39,222 bases of DNA from Flavobacteriales bacterium (lineage in GTDB: Bacteria > Bacteroidota > Bacteroidia > Flavobacteriales_D > Crocinitomicaceae). The notes beneath the pieces are model-generated. The model saw nothing but the letters and a program-made list of their open reading frames with translations, was not told the DNA's origin and did not search any database. A program made the position numbers and the translations under genes. The stretch is taken from NCBI GenBank assembly GCA_947500875.1, contig CANMUN010000021.1, forward strand, positions 1 through 39,222, read 5' to 3'. Positions 25,337 through 34,324 of the stretch are shown in pieces; position 1 is the stretch's first letter; each line of letters starts with the position of its first letter.

Positions 25337-25789
25337 CTAAGCTGATACGGAAATTTCGTGGATGCTATCGCCTTGAGTGATGCTATCCAACACGTCTAAA
25401 CCTTTGATTACTTTTCCAAAACAAGTATGGTTTCGATCTAAGTGAGCTGTATTGTTCCGCGAGTGGCAAACAAAAAACTGTGATCCTCCTGTATTTCTTC
25501 CCGCATGTGCCATTGAAAGTACTCCGCGATCGTGGTATTGCAATTCACCGTCAAGTTCACAATTGATGTGGTAACCCGGGCCGCCCGTACCAGGCATTCC
25601 ATGCGCGCCGTCACGGGTATTAGGACAACCTCCTTGAATCACGAAATCAGGGATAACTCGATGAAATTTCAAACCATTGTAAAAACCTTCATCGGCTAAT
25701 TTCTTAAAATTCGCTACCGTATTCGGAGCATCGTTTGCGTATAGTTCGGCTACCATGGTGCCTTTTGAAGTACTAATTGTCGCTTTCAT
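25337..25789 (-). CDS. Cyclophilin-type peptidyl-prolyl cis-trans isomerase
   Basis: Proline isomerase that assists folding. The 150-residue protein lacks a signal peptide, so it is cytosolic. Cyclophilin motifs are [19 protein letters not shown] (catalytic Arg, FxxQGG) and [20 protein letters not shown] (active-site QFF and ligand pocket). [14 protein letters not shown] follows. The usual Trp of the cyclosporin site appears as His ([11 protein letters not shown]), as in many bacterial forms. It is convergent with serA (11 bases between stops) and has a -7 box 17 bases upstream. Confidence 0.95.
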   Translation of the reverse strand: MKATISTSKGTMVAELYANDAPNTVANFKKLADEGFYNGLKFHRVIPDFVIQGGCPNTRDGAHGMPGTGGPGYHINCELDGELQYHDRGVLSMAHAGRNTGGSQFFVCHSRNNTAHLDRNHTCFGKVIKGLDVLDSITQGDSIHEISVSA

Positions 25790-25806
25790 TCCTTGTTAAT
25801 TTTCAG

Positions 25807-25814
25807 CAAAAGTA
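25807..25814 (-). promoter_or_regulatory. -7 promoter box TACTTTTG for the cyclophilin gene
   Basis: Exact TAnnTTTG on the minus strand with a 17-base leader. Confidence 0.6.
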
Positions 25815-25885
25815 CGAACGATTTATGTTGAAAACTCGGTTAATAAGATAAAAGCAATAAAAAAATTAAGCGTGCTTTCAATTTC

Positions 25886-25893
25886 TATTTTTG
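25886..25893 (+). promoter_or_regulatory. -7 promoter box TATTTTTG for the 178-residue protein gene
   Basis: Exact TAnnTTTG with a 28-base leader before the ATG at 25922. Confidence 0.55.
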
Positions 25894-25921
25894 TAAAAAA
25901 CCTTAATATTCGCTTAACGCA

Positions 25922-26458
25922 ATGTTTTCAAACTTTCTCAAGAAAAAACTCAACGAGGATCAAATCTCGAGCATTTTCATCAATGGAATCTTTGATGTGA
26001 TTGACCGAGGCTTTACCACGGTATGCGATTGCATTAACGAAGACCCCTGTTTTGTTGCTTCACCAAGCATTGAAGCGAAAGCGGTTGATGAATTTGCCTT
26101 GATTGTTATTACGGCTAACATCGTTGAAATGGAACGGTTGTTTGACGGTCATTCAGGAACGCGAACCATACAATTGATCTACGAAAAGCTGGCTACAGCC
26201 TACAAAATGGAATCGTTGGAAATGCGTCAACTCATTCAGGAGTACAAGCAATTCATGAAACGGGTGAATCTGCCTTCCAAAACCACCTTGTACGCTATGT
26301 CTAAGGCGGTATTTCACAAATACGAATTGAACCAGTTCCAAGACGATTATTTCAAACGAATGAACGCTCCTAATCCTGTATTTCTAAAGCGATTAGATGA
26401 GCTTCTCCAGAATTTCCTATGGAATTGGGAGTCTTTTTTCAAGAAGTATCGGTTTTAA
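25922..26458 (+). CDS. Conserved protein of unknown function
   Basis: I do not recognise the family. The 178-residue protein is soluble, mostly helical and has no signal peptide. Notable segments are INGIFDVIDRGFTTVCDCIN, a central VDEFALIVITANIVEMERLF, then TRTIQLIYEKLATAYKMESL and an aromatic C-terminus, LLQNFLWNWESFFKKYRF. It has its own promoter box and lies between the cyclophilin (divergent) and POT (convergent) genes, so context gives no clue to function. Confidence 0.75.
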   Translation: MFSNFLKKKLNEDQISSIFINGIFDVIDRGFTTVCDCINEDPCFVASPSIEAKAVDEFALIVITANIVEMERLFDGHSGTRTIQLIYEKLATAYKMESLEMRQLIQEYKQFMKRVNLPSKTTLYAMSKAVFHKYELNQFQDDYFKRMNAPNPVFLKRLDELLQNFLWNWESFFKKYRF

Positions 26459-26508
26459 AACAAATCGCTCAAATACGACGCTTTTATTTTGTGTGAAGTT
26501 AATATAGC

Positions 26509-28125
26509 TTAAGCGTAATTCTTGAAGATTTTATTCAACCATTTCAATAACAAAAAGAGTAACAAGGCAGAAGCGCCTAACAGTAAGGCGTTCACGTAAA
26601 AGAAATCGACCTTGTTGTCGTACGAATCCCATAGCGAACTTAAAACTCCTGAGAGTTTATTTCCTATCGAAGTAGCTAAAAACCATCCCCCCATCATTAA
26701 AGCAGTCAATCTTGGTGGACTTAATTTAGAAACTAAGGAAAGACCCATTGGGCTTAAAAACAATTCACCAATAGTAATGACTGCATAACTGGCAATGAAC
26801 CACCATGCTGAGGATTTCTCTCCGCCGTTATTGCTCGCATATACTGCCCCTACCATAACAAGGCATGACAAAGCGGAAATTAGCAGGCCAAAAGCAATTT
26901 TCGTTGGTGTACTGGGTTCCCTCTTACGAGATCTTAGGAAGGTGAAAAAAGCCACAACCAGCGGTGTAAAAATAATTACCCAAAATGGGTTCACCGATTG
27001 GAACAAATTCGTATTGAACGCAGCAATGGATGTTCCTTCTTTAGGAAGTTTAGAGGCCGAAAGGTTCTTAAAATAATCCGGGTAACCGATAATTTTGTGG
27101 TTACCCAATTTACGGAATTGGCCATCGGTTGGAACCACCGAATCTTTTACATACTCAATTTTTTCGGCAAGCTTTAAGGTGTTAGCGGCAGGCGTAATGA
27201 GTGCAGGAACCTCACGATCCGTGTAATTATTAGCCCAGGTATTGAGGGTAGAACCGTTTTGTTTGAACACGGCCCAAAAAGCAATAACCACGGCAAAAAT
27301 TGCCAGCATAGCAGCAATGGGCTGTTGCTCTTCAGCCGGAGATTTATACCACAGTCGGCCGTAAAAAAACAAGACAGGAATGCAACCAAAAAGAAAACAA
27401 TCGGTTGTTTTAGAGCTTACTAATGGCTCATTGAACGCCAAAGGAATTAATCCAAAAATCAAAGCAGGAAGTAAAACCAGGCTAAAAATCCTCGTTAGCG
27501 ACATATCGGTTGGCGCTACGGGTTTTATTACGTCCGCATGACGGTAATGGGAAGTCCCCCACCAAAAGATAAAAACGCCAATGAACATACCAACTCCTGC
27601 CGCCAAAAAAGCGGCATACCAACCGTAGATATTGAACAAAACTGCCCCAAAGAAATTGCAGACAAAAGCACCAATGTTAATCCCCATGTAGAAGATATTA
27701 TAACCAGTATCCTTTTTATCCTTGAATTCCTGGTCGTTGTAAACATTGCCCAGAAGGGTGGAAATATTCGGTTTAAAAAAACCATTACCAAGAATAACCA
27801 AAAACATCGCCAAATAGAGGGCGCTTAACGTATGAATTGCCATGATGCAATATCCCAGCCCCATCATGAGACCTCCCATGTATATCGCCTTGCGATATCC
27901 TATGAGCCGATCCGCTAAGAGTCCTCCAATAAATGGAGTAAGAAAAACAAGTGCGATAAAGGTCCCATAAAGGTCAGATGCTTCGTTTTCTGTAAGACCA
28001 AAACCTGCATCTACATCCTTAAGATAAAGGGTAAAAATACCGATCATCAAATAATATCCAAAACGCTCCCACATTTCCGTAAAAAACAGGAAGGGAAGCG
28101 CCTTGGGATGGTTTTTTCCAAACAT
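26509..28125 (-). CDS. POT family proton-dependent peptide transporter (first copy)
   Basis: Inner-membrane symporter that imports di- and tripeptides with protons. The 538-residue protein has the ExxERF motif in FFTEMWERFGYY (E17-R21), the FLTPFIGGLLADRLIGYRK loop and GNGFFKPNIS. FYMGINIGAF lies at about 145-155. About fourteen helices are predicted. An unusual hydrophilic stretch of about 70 residues (305-373) lies between the central helix with FKQNGSTL and the FQSVNPFW helix; the neighbouring paralogue lacks it. The gene starts 15 bases after the stop of that paralogue and is second in the leftward pair. Confidence 0.93.
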   Translation of the reverse strand: MFGKNHPKALPFLFFTEMWERFGYYLMIGIFTLYLKDVDAGFGLTENEASDLYGTFIALVFLTPFIGGLLADRLIGYRKAIYMGGLMMGLGYCIMAIHTLSALYLAMFLVILGNGFFKPNISTLLGNVYNDQEFKDKKDTGYNIFYMGINIGAFVCNFFGAVLFNIYGWYAAFLAAGVGMFIGVFIFWWGTSHYRHADVIKPVAPTDMSLTRIFSLVLLPALIFGLIPLAFNEPLVSSKTTDCFLFGCIPVLFFYGRLWYKSPAEEQQPIAAMLAIFAVVIAFWAVFKQNGSTLNTWANNYTDREVPALITPAANTLKLAEKIEYVKDSVVPTDGQFRKLGNHKIIGYPDYFKNLSASKLPKEGTSIAAFNTNLFQSVNPFWVIIFTPLVVAFFTFLRSRKREPSTPTKIAFGLLISALSCLVMVGAVYASNNGGEKSSAWWFIASYAVITIGELFLSPMGLSLVSKLSPPRLTALMMGGWFLATSIGNKLSGVLSSLWDSYDNKVDFFYVNALLLGASALLLFLLLKWLNKIFKNYA

Positions 28126-28139
28126 TGTTCACCAAAGAA

Positions 28140-29882
28140 TTAGCGGATTCCGTGCATCATGGTGAGCAGTTTTTTCTGCAATAAATAGAGTATAACAGCA
28201 GCAACCCCTCCCATGATCACAAATACCATGAAGAAACTATACAAAGAATTCACTTTCATCCCAAAGAACGATTTTTCCTTAACCTTGGCTGTTGCAGTGA
28301 TGGACTGATAGGCCGCTTCTTGGGATTTTTTATCCTTTATCTCTGAAAACGCCACCGAAGAAATGGCTACACATTGCATGCCGCCCAAATTTTCAACCTC
28401 CGCAAGGAGTTTATCTTGTTGCTTTTTATCCCGAGAAAGCAGTGTTACCTTGTACGTATTTTCCTCTTGTTTTACCAATTCTACGCTCACATATTTCTCC
28501 GGATAGAGTTTTGATAACATGCCTGCGAAATCATTCGCCATAGCATTACTCATGAACCATATCCCCATTAACAAAGAGCCCAAACGAAGAGGTGCCAATC
28601 GAGCAACCATGGACAGTCCAATTGGGGATAGGCAAAGCTCCCCCAAGGTATGGACAAGGTACATGCTCAACAACCAAAACATGCTGGTTTTTGTTGACCC
28701 CTCCGCACCTGAAACTCCAACAGCAATGATGAAATAACCGACGGCTAGTAAGAAGAGACCAATAGCCTGTTTAACAGGACTTGCAGGCTCACGGTTTCTT
28801 TTTCCCAAAAATCCCCATAGAACTGCAAACAATGGCGCAAAAATGATAATAGCTAATGGATTAACCGATTGAAAATACGATGCTGGCATCTCCCAATTAA
28901 AAATGGTTCTATCGGTTTGTTGGTCTGCAAACAAGGTTAAAGAAGCTCCTGCTTGTTCAAAGGCCGACCAAAAGAAAATCACAAAAAATGCAATGATGTA
29001 AATGACGATAATTCGTGATCTTTCAATTTTGGATAAAGAAGGGTCTGTAATTACAAAACCCGATGCGGCAATGGAGGTTGCAAAAATCAAGGTAGAAACA
29101 AAATTAAACCCAACTAACTCCATAAATACCAACCACAATACCGCATATACAGCGATCCATAAACCAATTCTAGCCCAAGGATTAGAGGACTTTTCCGCCT
29201 TATTTTCGATGCTTTTTTCCGCTACCGGAGCAACGAAAGGTTCTGGTTTTCCACCTACTACTTTTCCGTCAGCAGACACGATGTACTTATTTTTAAGCAA
29301 TTCGAATACCACTACCCCGATAATCATCCCGATTCCTGCCGCCAAGAATCCCCACTTGTAATCCACTTTTTCCGCTAAGGTTCCACAAACCAAGGGAGAA
29401 AAGAAAGCCCCCAGGTTGATCCCCATGTAAAAAATGGAAAAAGCTCCATCCACTCGCTTATCACCAGGTGTATACAATTGATTAACCATGGTGGAAATAT
29501 TCGGTTTAAAAAACCCATTTCCAATAATCAATGACAATAAACCAAAATAGAACAACAATGGGGCCACTGAAGAACCTAAAGAACTGGCAGAGAAAAACAA
29601 TAAAAATTGTCCAATGGCCATAATAATCCCACCAACGAAAATGGATTTTCGATTACCCCAATATCTATCAGAAATATATCCACCAATAAGGGGGGTGAGG
29701 TATACCAATCCTGTGTAATTACCGTAAAGACCTGAAGCAAATTCAGAGTCAAACAATAACGCTTTCGTCATGAAAAGCATTAATATGGCGCGCATTCCAT
29801 AATAACTGAAACGCTCCCACATTTCCGTAACAAATAACAAATACAACCCTTTAGGATGTCCTTTTTGTAACGCTTGTTCCAT
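28140..29882 (-). CDS. POT family proton-dependent peptide transporter (second copy)
   Basis: Paralogue of the adjacent transporter, 580 residues. The motifs are FVTEMWERFSYYGMRAIL (ExxER at 20-24), then YLTPLIGGYISDRYWGNRKS, then GNGFFKPNISTM and FYMGINLGAFFSPL. Two inserts differ from its neighbour. A charged loop at about 200-235 lies between the two helical bundles. A soluble insert of about 80 residues at about 459-541 (LVKQEENTYKVTLLSRDKKQ, then LLAEVENLGGMQCVAISS) lies between the two final helices. It is the first gene of the pair, and an imperfect box (TATATTCG) lies upstream. Confidence 0.93.
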   Translation of the reverse strand: MEQALQKGHPKGLYLLFVTEMWERFSYYGMRAILMLFMTKALLFDSEFASGLYGNYTGLVYLTPLIGGYISDRYWGNRKSIFVGGIIMAIGQFLLFFSASSLGSSVAPLLFYFGLLSLIIGNGFFKPNISTMVNQLYTPGDKRVDGAFSIFYMGINLGAFFSPLVCGTLAEKVDYKWGFLAAGIGMIIGVVVFELLKNKYIVSADGKVVGGKPEPFVAPVAEKSIENKAEKSSNPWARIGLWIAVYAVLWLVFMELVGFNFVSTLIFATSIAASGFVITDPSLSKIERSRIIVIYIIAFFVIFFWSAFEQAGASLTLFADQQTDRTIFNWEMPASYFQSVNPLAIIIFAPLFAVLWGFLGKRNREPASPVKQAIGLFLLAVGYFIIAVGVSGAEGSTKTSMFWLLSMYLVHTLGELCLSPIGLSMVARLAPLRLGSLLMGIWFMSNAMANDFAGMLSKLYPEKYVSVELVKQEENTYKVTLLSRDKKQQDKLLAEVENLGGMQCVAISSVAFSEIKDKKSQEAAYQSITATAKVKEKSFFGMKVNSLYSFFMVFVIMGGVAAVILYLLQKKLLTMMHGIR

Positions 29883-29953
29883 AATAATTTAGTTTTGTTG
29901 AGCCCGAATATACAAAAATTCAAACGACTCCTTCAATTTTGTTAACAAGAGCA

Positions 29954-29961
29954 TAAATTTG
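29954..29961 (+). promoter_or_regulatory. -7 promoter box TAAATTTG for the tatD-like gene
   Basis: Exact TAnnTTTG, seven bases before the ATG at 29969, predicting a very short or absent leader. Confidence 0.6.
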
Positions 29962-29968
29962 TTTTCAC

Positions 29969-30583
29969 ATGGTTTTTTACAACGTTCATACCCACCAATC
30001 ACGCTCCCATGAAGTCGCCATCGTTCAATCCGTCCATGCCCCACGGAACCCATTTCATTCCTTAGGAATACATCCGTGGTTTGCGGACTCGGCACTCTTG
30101 CCATCGCTGGAAATTGCCTTGGAACATCCTGCATGCAAGGCCCTGGGCGAAGTGGGTTTAGACCGGCTAAAAGGACCGGGTATGGAAATTCAGCAATGCG
30201 TGCTTGAGGAACAATTATTCCTGGCCGCCAAGCACCATAAACCGGTTATTTTCCATATCGTTCAGGCTTGGGAAGCGTTTTATGCCCTGCAGAAAGCACA
30301 TCAAGTAACGCCGTGGATTCTGCACGGATTCAACCAACCAAAACAATTCCCACGGTTGTTAGATACCCCCGTATACCTCAGCATTGGTCCCTCGGCATTA
30401 TCGAACCCTGCCATGCATCCTTTGTTGGCTAAAATCCCCCTCGATCGCTTGTTGTTTGAAACCGACGACAGGGACGAGGAGATTCAATGGGTTTACCAGC
30501 GTTTTTGCACCCTTGCTGGATTCGATCTTGTGGCCTTATCTCAACGAATCGAACAGAATTTTTTGGCTATTTTTGGGGCATGA
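29969..30583 (+). CDS. TatD family metal-dependent hydrolase
   Basis: Amidohydrolase-superfamily nuclease-like protein of 204 residues. NVHTHQ contains the first metal-ligand pair, HSLGIHPWF the next conserved element, then GEVGLDR (metal-bridging Glu), FHIVQAW, ILHGFNQPKQF and LFETDDRD (final Asp). It is shorter than the usual 260 residues, mostly in surface loops. TatD proteins act as DNases or D-aminoacyl hydrolases; the substrate here is unknown. Its stop overlaps the tcdA start (ATGA), so the two are coupled. Confidence 0.88.
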   Translation: MVFYNVHTHQSRSHEVAIVQSVHAPRNPFHSLGIHPWFADSALLPSLEIALEHPACKALGEVGLDRLKGPGMEIQQCVLEEQLFLAAKHHKPVIFHIVQAWEAFYALQKAHQVTPWILHGFNQPKQFPRLLDTPVYLSIGPSALSNPAMHPLLAKIPLDRLLFETDDRDEEIQWVYQRFCTLAGFDLVALSQRIEQNFLAIFGA

Positions 30584-31326
30584 ATCATTGGTTGGAAAGG
30601 TCGGAACTGTTGATCGGTTCGGAAAAACTCGAAAAACTGGCGAAATCGCACGTTATGATTGTTGGACTCGGTGGCATTGGATCGTTTGCCGGAGAATTTA
30701 TTGCCCGGGCCGGCGTGGGCACCCTCACCCTGATTGACGGGGACGTCTTTGACCCCACCAACAAAAACCGTCAGCTAACGGCCTTGGATTCCACCATCGG
30801 AAAAAATAAGGCGGTCGTTTTAGCGGAGCGCATCAATGACATCAACCCCAACGCAAAAGTCAATATTATCGAAGAGTTCGTAGTTCCAGAAAGGGTTTGG
30901 GAATTGCTCAACGAATACCAACCGGACTATGTGATGGACTGCATCGACTCGGTATCGCCCAAACTTGCGTGGTTGCTCTGCTGCAAAAAGCAAAAGATCA
31001 AGGTAATAACCCATTTGGGAGCTGGCGGGAAATCGGATCCCTCCACGGTGCACGTGGTCAACTTAGTTGACACCCACAATTGCAAGCTGGGTTCGCACAT
31101 CAAAAAACGCATCAAGCGTCAAGGCGCCTCATTGAGAGGCATCAAGGCCGTATTTTCTTCCGAATTGCAGGATAAAAAATCGCTTAAAATGACGGATGGA
31201 ACTAAATTCAAAAAATCCTTTTATGGAACCATCAGCTACATGCCAGCACTCTTTGGCTTACACGGTGCGGCGGAGGTGATTCGGTATTTGAGTTCGAAAA
31301 AGGTTACCACAAAGAATGAACTTTGA
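30580..31326 (+). CDS. tcdA: tRNA threonylcarbamoyladenosine dehydratase
   Basis: E1-like enzyme that cyclises t6A at position 37 of ANN-decoding tRNAs to ct6A. The 248-residue protein begins MNHWLERSELLIGSEKLEKL. The ThiF-type nucleotide site is VGLGGIGSFAGEFIARAGVG (about 27-46), followed by LIDGDVFDPTNKNRQLTA with the D-x3-D-x3-N-x-NRQ pattern. DCIDSVSPKLAWLLCC and THLGAGGKSDPS match TcdA more than ThiF or MoeB. The ATG at 30580 was chosen over the longer frame inside the tatD-like gene. A ctaA-like gene follows after 34 bases. Confidence 0.9.
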   Translation: MNHWLERSELLIGSEKLEKLAKSHVMIVGLGGIGSFAGEFIARAGVGTLTLIDGDVFDPTNKNRQLTALDSTIGKNKAVVLAERINDINPNAKVNIIEEFVVPERVWELLNEYQPDYVMDCIDSVSPKLAWLLCCKKQKIKVITHLGAGGKSDPSTVHVVNLVDTHNCKLGSHIKKRIKRQGASLRGIKAVFSSELQDKKSLKMTDGTKFKKSFYGTISYMPALFGLHGAAEVIRYLSSKKVTTKNEL

Positions 31327-31360
31327 AGCAAGGAAAACGTTTTAAATACCTACCCTTACC

Positions 31361-32368
31361 ATGATGTACACCCTACGCTTTATTCGCTTTCAATGGATCA
31401 CCTTAATCGGTTTATTTTTGGTCATTTGTGCAGGCAGTTTTGTGCGCATCACAGGTTCCGGCATGGGTTGTCCGGACTGGCCTAAGTGTTTTGGACAATG
31501 GATTCCTCCGACCGCAGAATCGCAGCTTCCTTCGAATTATTTATCCATTTTTCAAGAGAAACGTGCGAAAAAAGCGGTTAAGTTCTGTGCTTTTCTGAGA
31601 AAATTAGGGATGGAAGAAACCGCTCGAAAAATCGAGACTGACCCTACGCTTCTGCAAGAAGAACCTTTTAATGCTGCGAGAACGTACACGGAATACATCA
31701 ATCGTTTGCTCGGATTTCTTGCGGGCAACCTGATGCTGGCGGGTTTCTTTTGGAGCGTGCTTTTCTACCGAAAGCGCTGGCTGTTAACGTTATCGGCCAT
31801 CAACCTGGTGCTCATTGCCGTGGAGGCATGGTTTGGATCGATCGTGGTTGCAACGAACTTGGTACCTTGGACAATCACCGTGCATTTATTCCTAGCCTTG
31901 GTCATTTTACTCATCCAACTTTACGTGATTTATCGAATTTCGCCGAAACATGGAGTGAAAATTCCTGTCAACCAACTGACCTTCTATATTTGGTGGGCGG
32001 TCTTTGCCATTACTTTTTACCAAATGTTTCTAGGTACTCAGGTACGAGAATACATCGACGCCCTGACGAAACAAGGATTAGGTAGGGAGGCCTGGAGCGA
32101 TTATTTGGGGATCGAATTCTTCATTCACCGCAGTTTCAGCTGGTTGGTGTTGGTGTTGTTGGCTTATTTGGCGTGGAGAAATGAACGTGGCGAAAAAATT
32201 TCCGTAATCCGTTGGGCTTTTGGGGTATTGGGCATCGAACTAACTGCTGGAGTCTTATTGGCCTACTTTGATTTACCTGGATTAGTTCAGACCTCCCACT
32301 TGCTATTTGCCGTAGTTTTGCTTGCATTGCTTGGCATGGGGGTTTATCGATTTCGAAAAACTGCTTAA
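31361..32368 (+). CDS. ctaA: Heme A synthase (COX15/CtaA family)
   Basis: Oxidises heme O to heme A for aa3-type cytochrome oxidases. The 335-residue protein has about eight helices: LFLVICAGSFVRITGSGMGC starts the first, and a conserved cysteine pair lies in GCPDWPKCFGQW. His ligands are seen in ITVHLFLALV, FIHRSFSWLV and TSHLLFAVVL. In the loop after the first large insert the motif is EYINRLLG, with Asn where B. subtilis CtaA has a His near the conserved Glu. The 75-residue insert between the first and second helices is a feature I associate with Bacteroidota members. The gene has two candidate ATGs, 31361 and 31364. No promoter is clear; co-transcription with tcdA is likely. Confidence 0.88.
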   Translation: MMYTLRFIRFQWITLIGLFLVICAGSFVRITGSGMGCPDWPKCFGQWIPPTAESQLPSNYLSIFQEKRAKKAVKFCAFLRKLGMEETARKIETDPTLLQEEPFNAARTYTEYINRLLGFLAGNLMLAGFFWSVLFYRKRWLLTLSAINLVLIAVEAWFGSIVVATNLVPWTITVHLFLALVILLIQLYVIYRISPKHGVKIPVNQLTFYIWWAVFAITFYQMFLGTQVREYIDALTKQGLGREAWSDYLGIEFFIHRSFSWLVLVLLAYLAWRNERGEKISVIRWAFGVLGIELTAGVLLAYFDLPGLVQTSHLLFAVVLLALLGMGVYRFRKTA

Positions 32369-32373
32369 CTTTA
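32366..32373 (+). promoter_or_regulatory. Near-consensus -7 box TAACTTTA for the T9SS cargo gene
   Basis: One mismatch to TAnnTTTG, overlapping the ctaA stop codon, with a 15-base leader. The same stop-codon overlap is seen at the THX promoter. Confidence 0.35.
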
Positions 32374-32388
32374 AACAAACTTCTACCT

Positions 32389-33426
32389 ATGAAACCTTTT
32401 TTACTGCTTGCTGGAATGATGGCTGGGACCCTAAGCGCCCAAATCACTTTAGACCAAAACGACATGCCTTCCGTGGGCGACAACATTCCGCGAAAGTCGG
32501 ACACGATGACGGTATTGCCTGGTCCTGGAGGCAGCGGTCCGAACCAAACGTGGAATTTCACAGCAACCAGTAACTATGTAATTACCGAGAATACTAGCGT
32601 GGTATCCGTAGCTTCAACGCCTAACGGAAACCAATTTGGGAATTCCAACATGGCCATGACCAACGACAACGCGAGTTATTTATACTTTAATAAAAGTGCT
32701 CAATCGTTCACGACTCAAGGATTTTCCGGAGATTTATTGGGTTCAGGCATCATCAATGCAGTGTTCAACCCGGATTTAACCTTGCATCAATTTCCGAGAA
32801 CTTTTGGTTCGAGTTTCAACGACAGCTATGTCATTGACGTGATTGTACCGGGTGCAGCCTTCAATCCCTTGGTAAGTCAGATCCGTTTTAAGCGATCTTC
32901 GATGGTCCACGACACAACGGATGCGTGGGGGCAAATCACCACCCCGCATGGACTCTATGACGTTTTGCGCATTCACACCACGGAATCGTTCACTGATTCC
33001 ATTTGGGCTTTGCCGATATTCCCTCCTACCTGGAGCTTAGTGAGCACGAGTTCGGACGTTTCCAACAGCTATTCTTGGGTAGGTAAAGGAGGTAAATTAG
33101 CGATTGCGGAGATGAGCTTCGACACGCTTGGAGCTCCAAAAATCTTCAAATGGACGGAACTTCCAGGAATTGGGGTGGGTATAGAGGAGGCAGCGCTTCC
33201 TGCGCTAAATATCTTTCCCAACCCATGTACAGATCATATAATTATTGAAAATGCTCTTCCCGAACAAATCTCCTTGCTTAATGCCTATGGACAAAACGTA
33301 ATGGTTGAAAAAATAGCAACAATCACAGGCACGAGGTTGAATCTCAGAAATATTTCCAATGGTTTGTATTTTATTGAAACGAATAAAGATCAGGTAAAAC
33401 TTAAAAAACACTTTATCAAGGAATGA
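32389..33426 (+). CDS. Secreted protein with T9SS type A sorting domain
   Basis: The 345-residue protein is exported by Sec (signal peptide MKPFLLLAGMMAGTLSAQ) and then by the type IX system. Its last 75 residues form a type A C-terminal sorting domain: ALNIFPNPCTDHIIIENALP, then ISLLNAYGQNVM, then LNLRNISNGLYFIETNKDQV and KHFIKE. The central region is Asn/Thr/Ser-rich beta structure (GPGGSGPNQTWNFTATSNYV) of unknown role, without catalytic motifs I recognise. The stop overlaps the start of a bestrophin-like gene (ATGA), an odd pairing for a secreted cargo. Confidence 0.9.
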   Translation: MKPFLLLAGMMAGTLSAQITLDQNDMPSVGDNIPRKSDTMTVLPGPGGSGPNQTWNFTATSNYVITENTSVVSVASTPNGNQFGNSNMAMTNDNASYLYFNKSAQSFTTQGFSGDLLGSGIINAVFNPDLTLHQFPRTFGSSFNDSYVIDVIVPGAAFNPLVSQIRFKRSSMVHDTTDAWGQITTPHGLYDVLRIHTTESFTDSIWALPIFPPTWSLVSTSSDVSNSYSWVGKGGKLAIAEMSFDTLGAPKIFKWTELPGIGVGIEEAALPALNIFPNPCTDHIIIENALPEQISLLNAYGQNVMVEKIATITGTRLNLRNISNGLYFIETNKDQVKLKKHFIKE

Positions 33427-34280
33427 TTAAATACAACCCCAAAAGCTGGTTAACGTTTATATTTTCTTTTCACAAAAGTGACACCGTTCGTATTTTATGG
33501 AAAGAGCTTCTATACATTGCCGTATTAACTGCCCTCATCACTTTCTTAGAACTGCATTTTTATCCCACCTCATCCGTTTTAAAGAATTTAACTTCGGTCT
33601 ATTCCTTATTGGGCTTTGTGATATCATTGCTTTTGGTATTTCGAACGAATACGGCCTATGACCGGTGGTGGGAAGGACGCAAACTTTGGGGTTCAGTGGT
33701 GAATGATACCCGCAATTTATCAAGTCTGCTCTCCTCCCTCGATTTAAACGCTGCAGAAAGGAGGCAATACGTGGAACTTATCACCGCTTTTTCTAAAAGC
33801 ATGAAGGAACATTTAAGACGCAATAAACTTGAGTTATCCTTTCCACTGGATGAATCAGCAAAAGCAGGGAATCAACCGTTGTGGATTGCACATGAGCTGC
33901 GTAAATCACTGCATGAATTGCGGGTCACCGATCGAATTGACTCGATACAATGGCAACAACTCAGTAGGCATTTAGATAATCTCATCGACAGCTTAGGGGC
34001 CTGCGAAAGAATTCTGAATACCCCAATTCCATTTTCTTACAGTTTATTTTTCAAGAAATTCATTTTCCTTTATGTGGTGACCATGCCGCTTGCTTTTGTA
34101 GAATTATTCGAATATTGGTCGGTATTGATTTCAACGTTTGTGTTTTATGCCCTGGTATCCATGGAGATATTAGCCGAAGAAATAGAAGATCCCTTCGGAA
34201 TGGATGACAACGATCTGCCTTTAGATGAAATCTGTGAACGAATTGAAGAAGGAACGAAGCAGGTGTTAATGAGGCATTAA
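33423..34280 (+). CDS. Bestrophin-like family membrane protein
   Basis: Member of the bestrophin/RFP-TM family, ion channels that form pentamers with a wide cytosolic cone. The 285-residue protein has N-terminal helices (LLYIAVLTALITFLELHFYP and LGFVISLLLVFRTNTAYDRW) and the hallmark RTNTAYDRWWEGRKLWG motif at about residues 74-90. Two later hydrophobic segments follow, FLYVVTMPLAFVELFEYW and a neighbour. The acidic tail begins EDPFGMDDNDLPL. The ion is unknown. It is coupled to the upstream T9SS gene. Confidence 0.9.
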   Translation: MIKYNPKSWLTFIFSFHKSDTVRILWKELLYIAVLTALITFLELHFYPTSSVLKNLTSVYSLLGFVISLLLVFRTNTAYDRWWEGRKLWGSVVNDTRNLSSLLSSLDLNAAERRQYVELITAFSKSMKEHLRRNKLELSFPLDESAKAGNQPLWIAHELRKSLHELRVTDRIDSIQWQQLSRHLDNLIDSLGACERILNTPIPFSYSLFFKKFIFLYVVTMPLAFVELFEYWSVLISTFVFYALVSMEILAEEIEDPFGMDDNDLPLDEICERIEEGTKQVLMRH

Positions 34281-34324
34281 ACTCAAAACCTCAAACGCTT
34301 GAATTTCCATTAATCCTCTCCTCA

